Part shown: piece after piece, positions 8,030 through 16,715 of the stretch | Numbering within the stretch: position 1 is the first letter of the stretch | Layout: each line of letters starts with the position of its first letter | Source: an uncultured Lachnospiraceae bacterium | GTDB taxonomy: Bacteria; Bacillota; Clostridia; Lachnospirales; Lachnospiraceae | Direction: 5' to 3' | Assembly (NCBI GenBank): GCA_902770965.1 | Contig: CACXUY010000011.1 | Location: forward strand, 1-64,000 | DNA length: 64,000 nt | Program-made: the position numbers and the translations under genes | The notes under the pieces: generated by a model | Databases searched by the model: none | The model's input: the letters and a program-made list of their open reading frames with translations, nothing else | What the model was told of the DNA's origin: nothing

Positions 8030-8846
8030 TAAAGCTCTCCGCAAGGAGCATGTCCTCCGGCGTCGTTATCTTGATGTTGCGGTAATCGCCTTCCACAAGG
8101 CGGATTCTTCCGCCCGCCATCTCGATCAGCATGCAGTCATCGGTGATGCCCGGAGTACAGCGAAAGCGTTCATGTGCCGCAAGCAGAGGCGCTGTCATGA
8201 AGCACTGGGGTGTCTGCACCTGCCAGGCGCGTTCTCGGGGAACAGTCTCTTCGACCAATCCTGTGCTGTCCGTAAGCTTGATCGTATCCTTAGCGCGTAC
8301 CGCTGCTGCGGAGCCCTGCACGATAGCCTTTATATCAAGCGCTTCCACAGCAGATGCCTCCGTAGCAGATGCTTCCACAGCAGGTGCCTCCGCAGCAGAC
8401 GCCTCCGCAGCAGGCGCTTCCATATCAGGCGCTTCCATATCAGGCATATCCGCAACAGGCGCTTCCACATCAAGCGCTTCCAGGCAGCGGACTATATACT
8501 CCTCCGTGATGAAAGGCCTCGCTCCGTCCTGAATAACTACCGCCTGCCCGCAGCCGGCCTTCAGCGCGTTATATACCGATTCCTGGCGCGTGCCTCCGCC
8601 GTGGACAAGGCGGTAAGGCTTATCTAGCCCCAGGCTCTCGCATATGCGTCGAGGTACATCCTCCTCGCCCTGGCGGCAGACGATTATTATGTCATCTATG
8701 AGGCGGCTTTTACTCATGACCTCCAGGCTATAGGACAGCACAGGCCTTCCTCGCATATCCTGATATACTTTGTTTACCGCGCCTCCGAAACGGCTTCCGG
8801 ACCCTCCCGCAAGAAGGATGCCGGTCACCCTTAAAGCTTGATACAT
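8019..8846 (-). CDS. ispD: 2-C-methyl-D-erythritol 4-phosphate cytidylyltransferase with a repeat insertion
   Basis: 275 residues against about 230 for most family members. IspD joins CTP and MEP in the third step of the MEP isoprenoid pathway. The nucleotide-binding start ILLAGGSGSRFGG, the GGxxRQESVYNAL block and VVIQDGARPFITEEY are all present, as are the late AKDTIKL and WQVQTPQCF blocks. Between them, residues about 121-169 are a run of short Ala/Glu-rich repeats (VEAP, MEAP, AEAS) encoded by a 15-bp DNA repeat. The insertion falls at a surface region before the AVRAKDTIK strand, so the enzyme may well remain active. GGAGG lies six bases before the ATG. The other MEP genes of this window (ispF-ispE) are 8 kb away. 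Confidence 0.92.
   Translation of the reverse strand: MYQALRVTGILLAGGSGSRFGGAVNKVYQDMRGRPVLSYSLEVMSKSRLIDDIIIVCRQGEEDVPRRICESLGLDKPYRLVHGGGTRQESVYNALKAGCGQAVVIQDGARPFITEEYIVRCLEALDVEAPVADMPDMEAPDMEAPAAEASAAEAPAVEASATEASAVEALDIKAIVQGSAAAVRAKDTIKLTDSTGLVEETVPRERAWQVQTPQCFMTAPLLAAHERFRCTPGITDDCMLIEMAGGRIRLVEGDYRNIKITTPEDMLLAESFIIP
8338..8484. repeat. In-frame 15-bp tandem repeat inside ispD
   Basis: About ten degenerate copies of a 15-bp unit close to GCTTCCACAGCAGGT. The unit length keeps the reading frame and encodes a five-residue Ala/Glu pattern. Confidence 0.85.
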
Positions 8847-9006
8847 CTGCGTCCTCCATCTATACGAATATGGTTTTCCATACCTTTGTCACACAGTCTG
8901 TTCAAAAAGGATACATTGCAGAGTATACATTGCGGATTCCTTCCGGTCAACCCACCCATCTGCCATCCTTTAGCTTCGTACGTATTTTGTACGTATTTTT
9001 CGGTTG

Positions 9007-12000
9007 TCATCTCTTCCTGGCTGACTTCAGCGCGTTTTTATTTTTATACATCATATGGTCCGCGCGTTCAAACACCGATGCCACGCAGCCATCATTCTCG
9101 AATCTCGCCATGCCGCAGGCGATCACTATCCCTCCGTTCTTAGTCGCGAGTTCATTGTGATCGCTCATCTTACCGATGAGTTCCGAGATGCTCGCGTAAT
9201 CCTTTCCCTGCGCAATAACCGCGAACTCATCGCCTCCTACACGGAAAACCGGGCTGTGCTTGAATACATCACAGATCACCTCACACGCATCATGAAGGTA
9301 TTTGTCTCCGGCCTGATGACCATATGTATCATTGACCTTTTTTAGATCGTTTATGTCCAGCATCACAATTGCGAACGGCGACTGACGATGCTCCAGAATT
9401 TGGTGATCCATATGCGCCTCCACCTCCAAATACGCATGCTTGTTTTTGACCCCGGTCAAAGCATCTATACTGGCCTCGTTCTGTGCCTTTGCCAGCTGCC
9501 TAATATATTCTTCCTCCTGCCGTACCTGCGCGTCGATATCGTTAAGTCCGACTATCAAGCGAGGACCTTCCTTTTCCTCCACCATGGCCGCCTTCATCTG
9601 TACGTGGATGGGCCTCTCCTCCATCATCAGGCGATATCCCAATGTGAATATGCCTCTGCGTTCAATTTCTGCCAGGACATTCTCTTTCGTGAAAGACGCG
9701 AGGAAACGCTTCAGATCATCAGGGTGGTTGAATTTATGAGCCACTTCCCTTACTCTGCTGAAAAAGGACCCACCCTCCTTCGCCTGGGCGAATTTCTCTA
9801 CATAAGCATCGGTGGCGCTGAACTCACGGTAGCTGTCTGTCTCTATATCCACGACATAGACACAGATAAAATTACCTGTGAGGGCGTGAAGCCGGGCGTA
9901 GATGATGCGTTCCTCCTGTATCCTTTCCTCCGCGCGGCGCTGCCTCATGAGCTCATCTATATCTGACACAGCTATGACGATGACATTTTCATCCTCCTCA
10001 ATCCGCGAGATCTGCATCTTTACATAAAACGTCCGTGATCCTTTTATCCTTCGATAAACGAACTCATATGTATGCTGCCCGCGCAGAACATCCCTTAGAA
10101 ATGTCTTGTTCATCGTTCTGACAAAAATTGCCTGATCATCATGATGCACGTATAGCTTGGCGTCCCTCTCACAGCCCTCAAAGAAATCCTTTCCTCTTCT
10201 AAGCTCGGTGAGTACGCCGCTCTCATCGTCGGTATAGTATTCGATGAGTTCATTCGTCTCCATATTTACATAATATAGATCCGTGTAGCCACGGGCAAGC
10301 GCATGCGCTATGTGCGTATAAATAATGACGTCATTTCGCGCCTGCTCGTAAGCTTCCTTATTCATGGCGTTCTCGCGCTGTATACGGAGCATTTCTAATT
10401 CATATTTAGGTTGAGCTGTATCAATCTTGCTTACGCCAAGTATGATCTTCTCTCCGTCGTCTTCTTCAACCAGAGATGCCTTCAGGCTGACGGGCACAGA
10501 TTTCCCATCCATTATAAGACGATAATTATGTACGAATACGCCATGCGCCTGTATCTCGCTCATCATGTTTTCTTTTGTGAGAACCCGCAGATGTGTCTCA
10601 ATATCCTTGGGGTCTATTGCTTTCGCGGCATCACGCTTAACATCAGTGAAAAAATCTTCTCCCTGATGCGCCAGACCGAACTTTTCAAATTCATATGACG
10701 GATTATACTGGGTATAGCTTCCTGTCTCAATGTCAACCGTATAAAGCACTATGTAATACGGGGACAATGCGGCTATTCTTCCTAAAGAAATTCTCTCCTG
10801 CCTGAGCTTTTTCTCTTCCTCCTGCTGCTTCATCTGCGCGTCTACGATGCTGACGCCTATAATGATGCGGTTTCCTTCCTTCATCCGGGTTGTCTTCATG
10901 TTGACGTATGTCGGTGTTCCGGTATCGATCAGCCTGTATGTCGTCGTGAAAACACCCTGCGTATCCAGTTCATGCAGAACATTTTCCTTTGTAAACCATT
11001 TCAGGAACGGTCCTCTGTCCTCATCATAGATGCGTGTCATAGCATCGTATCTTGCTGATTCAAAAAAACTCGCGCCATGGCGTTCTATCGACAGCTCCTC
11101 TCCGCCGACCTTGGAGGAGTACTCTATATAGTTGTCGGTATCAAGGTCGACCACAAAAATATTATAGTAGTCAGCTGCCAGTGACCTCGCGATATCCGCA
11201 TAAGTCGTATTTTCATCCGGTTCGGCAACCGACAGAACAGCAATAACAACGGCTATCGTCCCTGTGACCGGGTTGACATTGACCTGCCTCGCAAACGAAT
11301 GGACGACCGACCCATCCGGCATCTTCTCATTGAAAAATATGTTGTTTTCGCTGTTAATGCATTGATCGATCACAGTGAAGAACTGCGTACCATGGCTTAT
11401 GTTTGATTCTCTGAAATCATTGTATTCTATGGATGTATCTATATCGAAGAAACGTTTTATGAAGCTCCGGTAAGAGCGATTACTTCTTATGTACCTGACC
11501 ACATTGCCGTTTATCTCCAGAATTGCGATTGGAATCGTACTGAAGGTGTTCTGGAAAGCATCCGAGTCCGAGCTGGCTATAACTCCAAGATCGAAAAGAT
11601 TCACCCGTCCGATACTTTGATAATAATCAGACTCCTCTTCGTTCTCGGTTTCAATGATCGTTTTGTCACGATGCATCTTTAGGATATTTTCAAACGGCAT
11701 GGGTTTGCTGAAATAATAGCCTTGAAGTTTTGAACAGCCTATCTCCTGTAAAAACCGTACCTGAGCTTCAGTTTCCACTCCTTCACATACCGTGTCTACT
11801 CCCAGAGATGTAGCCATCCTCATCAGCTCGGTCAGTATTATTTTACCGTTTTCGCCTTCATCGAGCTTCCTCATGAAGCTCATGTCAAATTTTATCAGGT
11901 CGAATTTGATGCTTTGCAGAACATCCAACGAAGAATAACCGCTTCCGAAATCATCCATCCAAACAGGAAAACCGAGCGAACGGAATCTCTTGATCTGCTC

Positions 12001-12990
12001 CTTCATGAAGTCAAAATCCCTGCCGATGATGCTCTCCGTTATTTCTATAGTGATCCTGTCACGGGCAATTCCGGCGGCATCCACTTTCTTCCGTATCTCC
12101 TCCACTATATCACAGGCATCGAAATCCGAGCGTGAGAGATTGATAGAATGAGAGACGACGGTGAACCCATCTGTTATCTGCGTCTTGATGATCTCCAGTA
12201 TCTGGTCAACCATATATAGATCCAGCTTGTAAATAAGCCTGGCATCCTCCAACGCCGGGATAAAGCTGGCCGGTGACAGTATTCCTTTCTCCGGGTCGAT
12301 CCATCTTGCCAACGCCTCCACATCACATATTTTTCCATTTACGGTTCGGATGATAGGCTGAATATAAACCTGTATCCATTTCTCACGAATAGCGGTATCT
12401 ATGTTTTCTATTATGTATTGTCTTTTTAAGGCATCTTCACTCAGTTCAGTACTGAAGTAATTGAACGCGGAATTATACGCATCTTTTATAGCGACTGAAG
12501 CAAGCTTCGCCTTGTCGCATGCTGAGCTGACATGTACGTCTTCAAGCCTGTAAGGATAAATGCCTACATGGACAGGGGGTGTTTTTCCGCCGTGCAATTC
12601 CTTAAAGTCATTAAATATACCGTATAGCTTTTCTTCAAGGTCTTTTTCTTCCGTTATAACCGCAAAATGGTCCGCCCCGATACGGCAGCATCTCTCGTGG
12701 CTGAAAGCAGAGGACAGCAGGTCTGCGAAGGCCTGAAGAATCTTATCGCCTTCCGCGAAGCCGTATTTCGCATTGAAGAATTTCATGCCTTTGAAATCGA
12801 CGTACAGCAGCATCGGCCGGCCGCCTTCCTCTAGGATGGCATCCTTCTGATGGTCACCCGATTCAAAAAAAGCAGTCATGCTCTTCAAGCCGGTCAATTC
12901 GTCATAATGCATGGTTTTAGTAAGGCTCTGATCATAAATGGCTTTGTTCTGTGCTCCGGAGCTTTGTTCCGTAAATATGTCTCGTTCCAT
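9007..12990 (-). CDS. Multidomain cyclic-di-GMP protein: GGDEF-EAL-PAS-like repeats-GGDEF
   Basis: 1327 residues, no membrane segment seen. Residues about 27-165 are a GGDEF domain whose signature is degenerate (IGADHFAV), so probably inactive or regulatory. Residues about 190-435 are an EAL phosphodiesterase with every catalytic motif: DVEALARW, SINLS, EITES, DDFGSGYSS, CEGVE and LQGYYFSKP. A PAS-like stretch (about 455-590) follows, then four copies of a module of about 140 residues (starting near 593, 733, 886 and 1023), each with a ...YFVVDxETDxYxEY-like strand, a FF..xxxDA block, a TKENVL helix and a final YxNMK..R strand. Residues about 1170-1320 are a second GGDEF with an intact RVGGDEFAV; no RxxD inhibitory site precedes it. 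The protein could both make and destroy c-di-GMP in response to ligands of the PAS-like modules. It is transcribed alone. Confidence 0.95.
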   Translation of the reverse strand: MERDIFTEQSSGAQNKAIYDQSLTKTMHYDELTGLKSMTAFFESGDHQKDAILEEGGRPMLLYVDFKGMKFFNAKYGFAEGDKILQAFADLLSSAFSHERCCRIGADHFAVITEEKDLEEKLYGIFNDFKELHGGKTPPVHVGIYPYRLEDVHVSSACDKAKLASVAIKDAYNSAFNYFSTELSEDALKRQYIIENIDTAIREKWIQVYIQPIIRTVNGKICDVEALARWIDPEKGILSPASFIPALEDARLIYKLDLYMVDQILEIIKTQITDGFTVVSHSINLSRSDFDACDIVEEIRKKVDAAGIARDRITIEITESIIGRDFDFMKEQIKRFRSLGFPVWMDDFGSGYSSLDVLQSIKFDLIKFDMSFMRKLDEGENGKIILTELMRMATSLGVDTVCEGVETEAQVRFLQEIGCSKLQGYYFSKPMPFENILKMHRDKTIIETENEEESDYYQSIGRVNLFDLGVIASSDSDAFQNTFSTIPIAILEINGNVVRYIRSNRSYRSFIKRFFDIDTSIEYNDFRESNISHGTQFFTVIDQCINSENNIFFNEKMPDGSVVHSFARQVNVNPVTGTIAVVIAVLSVAEPDENTTYADIARSLAADYYNIFVVDLDTDNYIEYSSKVGGEELSIERHGASFFESARYDAMTRIYDEDRGPFLKWFTKENVLHELDTQGVFTTTYRLIDTGTPTYVNMKTTRMKEGNRIIIGVSIVDAQMKQQEEEKKLRQERISLGRIAALSPYYIVLYTVDIETGSYTQYNPSYEFEKFGLAHQGEDFFTDVKRDAAKAIDPKDIETHLRVLTKENMMSEIQAHGVFVHNYRLIMDGKSVPVSLKASLVEEDDGEKIILGVSKIDTAQPKYELEMLRIQRENAMNKEAYEQARNDVIIYTHIAHALARGYTDLYYVNMETNELIEYYTDDESGVLTELRRGKDFFEGCERDAKLYVHHDDQAIFVRTMNKTFLRDVLRGQHTYEFVYRRIKGSRTFYVKMQISRIEEDENVIVIAVSDIDELMRQRRAEERIQEERIIYARLHALTGNFICVYVVDIETDSYREFSATDAYVEKFAQAKEGGSFFSRVREVAHKFNHPDDLKRFLASFTKENVLAEIERRGIFTLGYRLMMEERPIHVQMKAAMVEEKEGPRLIVGLNDIDAQVRQEEEYIRQLAKAQNEASIDALTGVKNKHAYLEVEAHMDHQILEHRQSPFAIVMLDINDLKKVNDTYGHQAGDKYLHDACEVICDVFKHSPVFRVGGDEFAVIAQGKDYASISELIGKMSDHNELATKNGGIVIACGMARFENDGCVASVFERADHMMYKNKNALKSARKR

Positions 12991-13025
12991 AGGTTCACCA
13001 TAGCTTTCTTTATCTGCAACAAAAT

Positions 13026-13054
13026 ATTATGTGGGTAAAATTCGAGATTGGCAA
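13026..13054 (-). promoter_or_regulatory. Predicted promoter of the GGDEF-EAL gene
   Basis: On the minus strand TTGCCA (13054-13049), 17 bases, CATAAT (13031-13026). The start codon is about 35 bases downstream. Confidence 0.45.
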
Positions 13055-13285
13055 ATATTGTCCTTCAGATTCTGATACCATCACTGAAAGATCAGTACAA
13101 AGACGGAATTAGTTCATGGATAATAAGGAATTAATCTGATTAATGATGACGGATTTAGAATCGTAGTAAGTTTGAATTAGAACTAATATAGCACATCTCC
13201 ATATTATTTTCCAGTCCCTGATAATAAATAAATGTAATAAATGACCACAAATATACTGATGATTAATACATGGATAAGCATGTGC

Positions 13286-13314
13286 TTGAAATTCTCTGGT
13301 CAGTCGGATATAGT
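13286..13314 (+). promoter_or_regulatory. Predicted promoter of the ATP-grasp gene
   Basis: TTGAAA (13286-13291), 17 bases, TATAGT (13309-13314), about 35 bases before the GTG start. Confidence 0.55.
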
Positions 13315-13349
13315 ATGAGCATATCACCATCGAAAAAGGAGGCATTGCC

Positions 13350-14531
13350 GTGAATTATATCTTCATCTCCCCGAATTTCCCTCACACCGGCACTTTCTTC
13401 TGCGACCGCCTTCATAATAACGGCGTAAACGTCCTGGGTATCGGCGACACACCTTACGACGAGCTTGACGGTCTTTTGAAGGCGGCGCTCACGGAGTACT
13501 ATTACGTGACTTCACTCGAGGATTATAATCAGGTATATCGGGCGGTAGCATTTTTCTCATTTATGTATGGGAAGATAGACTGGCTTGAGTCCATGAACGA
13601 ATACTGGCTTGAGCTGGATGCCAGGCTGCGGACTGATTTCAACATCGCGGTCGGCACGCGCTCAGACCGCATCTCGATCATCAAAGAAAAATCCCTGATG
13701 AAGCATGTATATCATGAGGCCGGCATCCCCACAGCCCGTCAGCATGTAGTGACGACAAGAGAAGCCGGGCGAAAGTTCGTTGCCGAAGTCGGATATCCCG
13801 TTATCGTCAAGCCGAATATCGGAGTCGGCGCCAACGACACATGGAAGCTGACAGACGATTCCTCGCTCGAAGCGTTTTACGATGCCCTTCCTTCCGTTCC
13901 CTATGTCATGGAAGAATTCATCGAAGGTGACATCTGGACCTATGACGCTATCATCAATTCCCGCGGCGAACCGCTCTTTGAGAACACATGCACCTATGCT
14001 CCTGTCCTGGATTCGGTTCTGGACGATCAGGATGTCGCTTTTTACGCCTGCCCTTACCAGCCCCTGGAGCTGCGCGACCTCGGACGCAGGACGGTGCTCG
14101 CCTTCGGCGTTAAGCAGCGCTTCGTGCATCTTGAATACTTCCGTCTTGAAAAAGCGAAGCCCGGGCTTGGCAAGGCAGGAGATTTCGTCGCGCTCGAAGT
14201 CAACATGCGGCCTGCCGGCGGCCATGTCACGGACATGATGAATTTTGCTCATTCCGTAGATGTCTTCCAGATCTACGCGGACATGGTTTCGACTGACCGC
14301 CGCCTCTTCCCCGCCGCGGACAAGGAGCGCTACTGCGCTTACGCGGCACGCAAGGATAGCCACAGCTACACGCACTCCGGCGAGGATATCCTTGCCCATT
14401 ACGGCAGCCAAGTCGTGCTCTGGGAGGAATTGCCCTCTATCGACTGGGTGGCTATGGGCCGTTACCTCTACCTCGCGCGCTTCGACACTTATGAGGAGGT
14501 GCAGGATTTTATAGCTTTCGTCAGGGCATAA
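13350..14531 (+). CDS. ATP-grasp carboxylate-amine ligase family enzyme, substrate unknown
   Basis: 393 residues with a GTG start; AAAGGAGG precedes it by seven bases. The N-terminal 110 residues look like a pre-ATP-grasp domain (MNYIFISPNFP). Residues about 115-310 form the ATP-grasp fold: EKSLMKHVYHEAGIPTA, the YPVIVKPNIGVGAND lysine and glycine loop, the hinge VMEEFIEGDIWTYD, and the metal-binding VALEVNMRPAGGHVTD, where Glu and Asn should bind Mg2+. Such enzymes activate a carboxylate as an acyl phosphate and couple it to an amine or thiol. It is a single-gene unit, so the neighbours do not reveal the acid or the acceptor. A terminator follows at 14710. Confidence 0.85.
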   Translation: MNYIFISPNFPHTGTFFCDRLHNNGVNVLGIGDTPYDELDGLLKAALTEYYYVTSLEDYNQVYRAVAFFSFMYGKIDWLESMNEYWLELDARLRTDFNIAVGTRSDRISIIKEKSLMKHVYHEAGIPTARQHVVTTREAGRKFVAEVGYPVIVKPNIGVGANDTWKLTDDSSLEAFYDALPSVPYVMEEFIEGDIWTYDAIINSRGEPLFENTCTYAPVLDSVLDDQDVAFYACPYQPLELRDLGRRTVLAFGVKQRFVHLEYFRLEKAKPGLGKAGDFVALEVNMRPAGGHVTDMMNFAHSVDVFQIYADMVSTDRRLFPAADKERYCAYAARKDSHSYTHSGEDILAHYGSQVVLWEELPSIDWVAMGRYLYLARFDTYEEVQDFIAFVRA

Positions 14532-14709
14532 GAATTATTCTCCGCCGCTTAGATCATGGCAGCGTCGAATCCCGAATATGTGATGCCGGGCATCTGCGCG
14601 GGTTTCAGCGATATTTTCGAATCATGAAGGGCAGATGCGACCGGATTCTGCTAGCTGCGTGGTCCGTGCCCGCAGAGCCGGGATTATTTCTTGCACGAGC
14701 CTGTGAAGA

Positions 14710-14755
14710 AAAGAGACAGGGACTGCTCAATGATCGCAGCAATCCCTGTCTCTTT
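14710..14755. terminator. Bidirectional terminator between convergent ATP-grasp and ABC exporter genes
   Basis: AAAGAGACAGGGA (14710-14722) pairs perfectly with 14743-14755, with a short inner CTGC/GCAG stem, and T-rich tracts follow on both strands. Confidence 0.9.
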
Positions 14756-14807
14756 TTGTTCAACAGTTCAGCAGTTCGCCGCTCAACAGCGCCAATCGAA
14801 AAACGCT

Positions 14808-16700
14808 TCATGCTTCATGCTCAGATGTCATGGTTTCCACAGCTTCCTCATCGGAGCTTTGTGTACGCGCGGGCACCTGCGCCGCCTTGGAAAACTGTGT
14901 CTCATAAAGCCTCGTGTAGACACCTCCCAGCGCAACCAGCTCATTATGCTGCCCCTTCTCAACGATCTTCCCGTCCTGCAGCACCAATATCTCATCCGCC
15001 GCCAGGATAGTTGAGAGCCTGTGGGCGATCAGGATGCTCGTCCGCGCCTTGATCAGCGGATCGATGGCATCCTGGATGGCCTTCTCGGAAATGGAATCCA
15101 GAGCAGAAGTCGCTTCGTCGAATATAAGGAGAGCCGGATCCTTCAGCAGGACGCGGGCTATCGAGAGTCTCTGCTTCTCACCGCCTGAGAGCTTCAGGCC
15201 GCGATTTCCGACCATCGTATCCAAGCCGTCAGGCTGGTTCTCGATGAATTCATATATGTTTGCCTTTCGGCAGGCCTCAACCAGATCCTCCTCCGTGGCA
15301 TCAGGTTTCGCGTAGAGAAGGTTCTCCCTTATGGTGCCGTTGAAAAGATAGGTGTCCTGAGTCACGATGCCTATGTTCTTCCGAAGCCATCTCAGGTCGA
15401 GCGTCTTGACATCCATCCCATCGAAGAACACAGTTCCGCCTGTGGAATCATAAAGACGCGGGATAAGGTTTATCATGGTACTCTTGCCGGAGCCGGAGGG
15501 TCCGACGATAGCGATGCAGTCCCCCGCGTTCAGGGTGAAGCTGACATCCTTGAGAATCTGGCGCGAGGGTTCATAATGGAAATCCACATGGTCGAACCGA
15601 ACCGTACCGGTGACCTCGTCCGGGATCTTCGCGTCAGGCGGATTCTCGATTTCAAGAGGCATATCGTAGTACTCGAAGATTCTGGTGAACAGCGCCATGG
15701 AACGGATCCAATCGACCTGAATGTTAAGCAGGTTGTTCACAGGTCCGTACATGCGTCCGAGAAGAGCTACCAGGACTGTGATATCTCCTACCGTAAGGCT
15801 CTGATCATAACGGATCATCAGTATGCCGCCGACCAGATACAAAAGCATCGGTCCTATGCTGGAAAATGTGACTATGACGACCCTGAACCAGCGGCCGGCC
15901 ATGCTCTCCCTGATATTCAGGCCGATCATCTTCCGGTTCAGCTCCTCGTAGCGTTTGTACTCATAATCCTCCTTGCCGAAGAGCTTCACCAGCATCTGGC
16001 CGCTGACTGAAAGCGTCTCGTTCAGCACGCCATTTATCTCATCATTGTAGGCCTGCGCCTCGCGGGTCAGAGTCCAGCGCGTCTTTCCCGCCTTGCGCGT
16101 CGGCAGAGTGAAAAGCGGCACGACGAGCAGTCCCACAAACGCAAGTATGCTGTTTTTCTGGAACATAGCCACGAGGGCTACGATGAGAGTGACAGCATTT
16201 GACAGGATATTGGTGAATGTATTGGTAATGATCGTCTTGACGCCATCGATGTCGCTTGTCATCCTGGTGATTATATCGCCCTGATTATTCGCGGTGAAGA
16301 AGCGCTGGGACATGGCCTGTAGATGCCTGAACATCGAGTTGCGCATGTCAAATGTGATATGCTGGGCTATCCAGGTGTTCAGATAGCTTTCCGCCACGCC
16401 TATCAGGTTCGCGCCGAGGGTGACGGCGAGAGACAGGATGATCAGCTTGATCAGCTGCCCTAGGTCACGGCCGATCAGTCCTTCATCGATGATCCTTCCT
16501 GTCAGGATCGAAGGGAGCAAGGAAAAATATGAGGACACAACAATACAGACCAGCACAAGTACCAGCTGCTTCCAATACGGCTTTAGATATGAAAAAATCC
16601 TCGCGAGCAGGGCGCCCGTCACTTTCGGGCGGTTTGCCAGCTCTTCTTCTGTCAGATATCCACGGCCTCCGTGGCCTCCCTGTCCCATTCCTGGCGGCAT
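14808..16700 (-). CDS. ABC transporter, fused permease and ATPase (MsbA/LmrA-type exporter)
   Basis: 630 residues. After a Gly/His-rich N-terminus, residues about 45-345 form the six-helix exporter membrane domain, and residues about 365-600 the ATPase. Walker A is GPSGSGKST (near 398), the signature LSGGEKQR (near 503), Walker B LLIFDEATS, and the H-loop IAHRLS. It would work as a homodimer or with a second half-transporter not in this window. It starts 15 bases after the ispF-ispE stop, so it is probably in the same operon. Family members export lipids, peptides or drugs; the substrate is not known. Confidence 0.95.
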   Translation of the reverse strand: MPPGMGQGGHGGRGYLTEEELANRPKVTGALLARIFSYLKPYWKQLVLVLVCIVVSSYFSLLPSILTGRIIDEGLIGRDLGQLIKLIILSLAVTLGANLIGVAESYLNTWIAQHITFDMRNSMFRHLQAMSQRFFTANNQGDIITRMTSDIDGVKTIITNTFTNILSNAVTLIVALVAMFQKNSILAFVGLLVVPLFTLPTRKAGKTRWTLTREAQAYNDEINGVLNETLSVSGQMLVKLFGKEDYEYKRYEELNRKMIGLNIRESMAGRWFRVVIVTFSSIGPMLLYLVGGILMIRYDQSLTVGDITVLVALLGRMYGPVNNLLNIQVDWIRSMALFTRIFEYYDMPLEIENPPDAKIPDEVTGTVRFDHVDFHYEPSRQILKDVSFTLNAGDCIAIVGPSGSGKSTMINLIPRLYDSTGGTVFFDGMDVKTLDLRWLRKNIGIVTQDTYLFNGTIRENLLYAKPDATEEDLVEACRKANIYEFIENQPDGLDTMVGNRGLKLSGGEKQRLSIARVLLKDPALLIFDEATSALDSISEKAIQDAIDPLIKARTSILIAHRLSTILAADEILVLQDGKIVEKGQHNELVALGGVYTRLYETQFSKAAQVPARTQSSDEEAVETMTSEHEA

Positions 16701-16715
16701 AGCTTTACCTCCTCG

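Larger units (their letters stand above)
12991..13349. other. Divergent promoter region between the c-di-GMP gene and the ATP-grasp gene
   Basis: An AT-rich 359-base gap with one predicted promoter in each direction (listed separately). I see no RNA gene. A 78-codon minus-strand frame here has no RBS and unlikely composition. Confidence 0.5.

Noticed and set aside
13109-13345. 78-codon minus-strand frame between two genes
   Set aside because: It covers the plus-strand promoter and RBS of the ATP-grasp gene, has no RBS, and has a composition rich in Ile, His and Cys that is unlike the neighbours.
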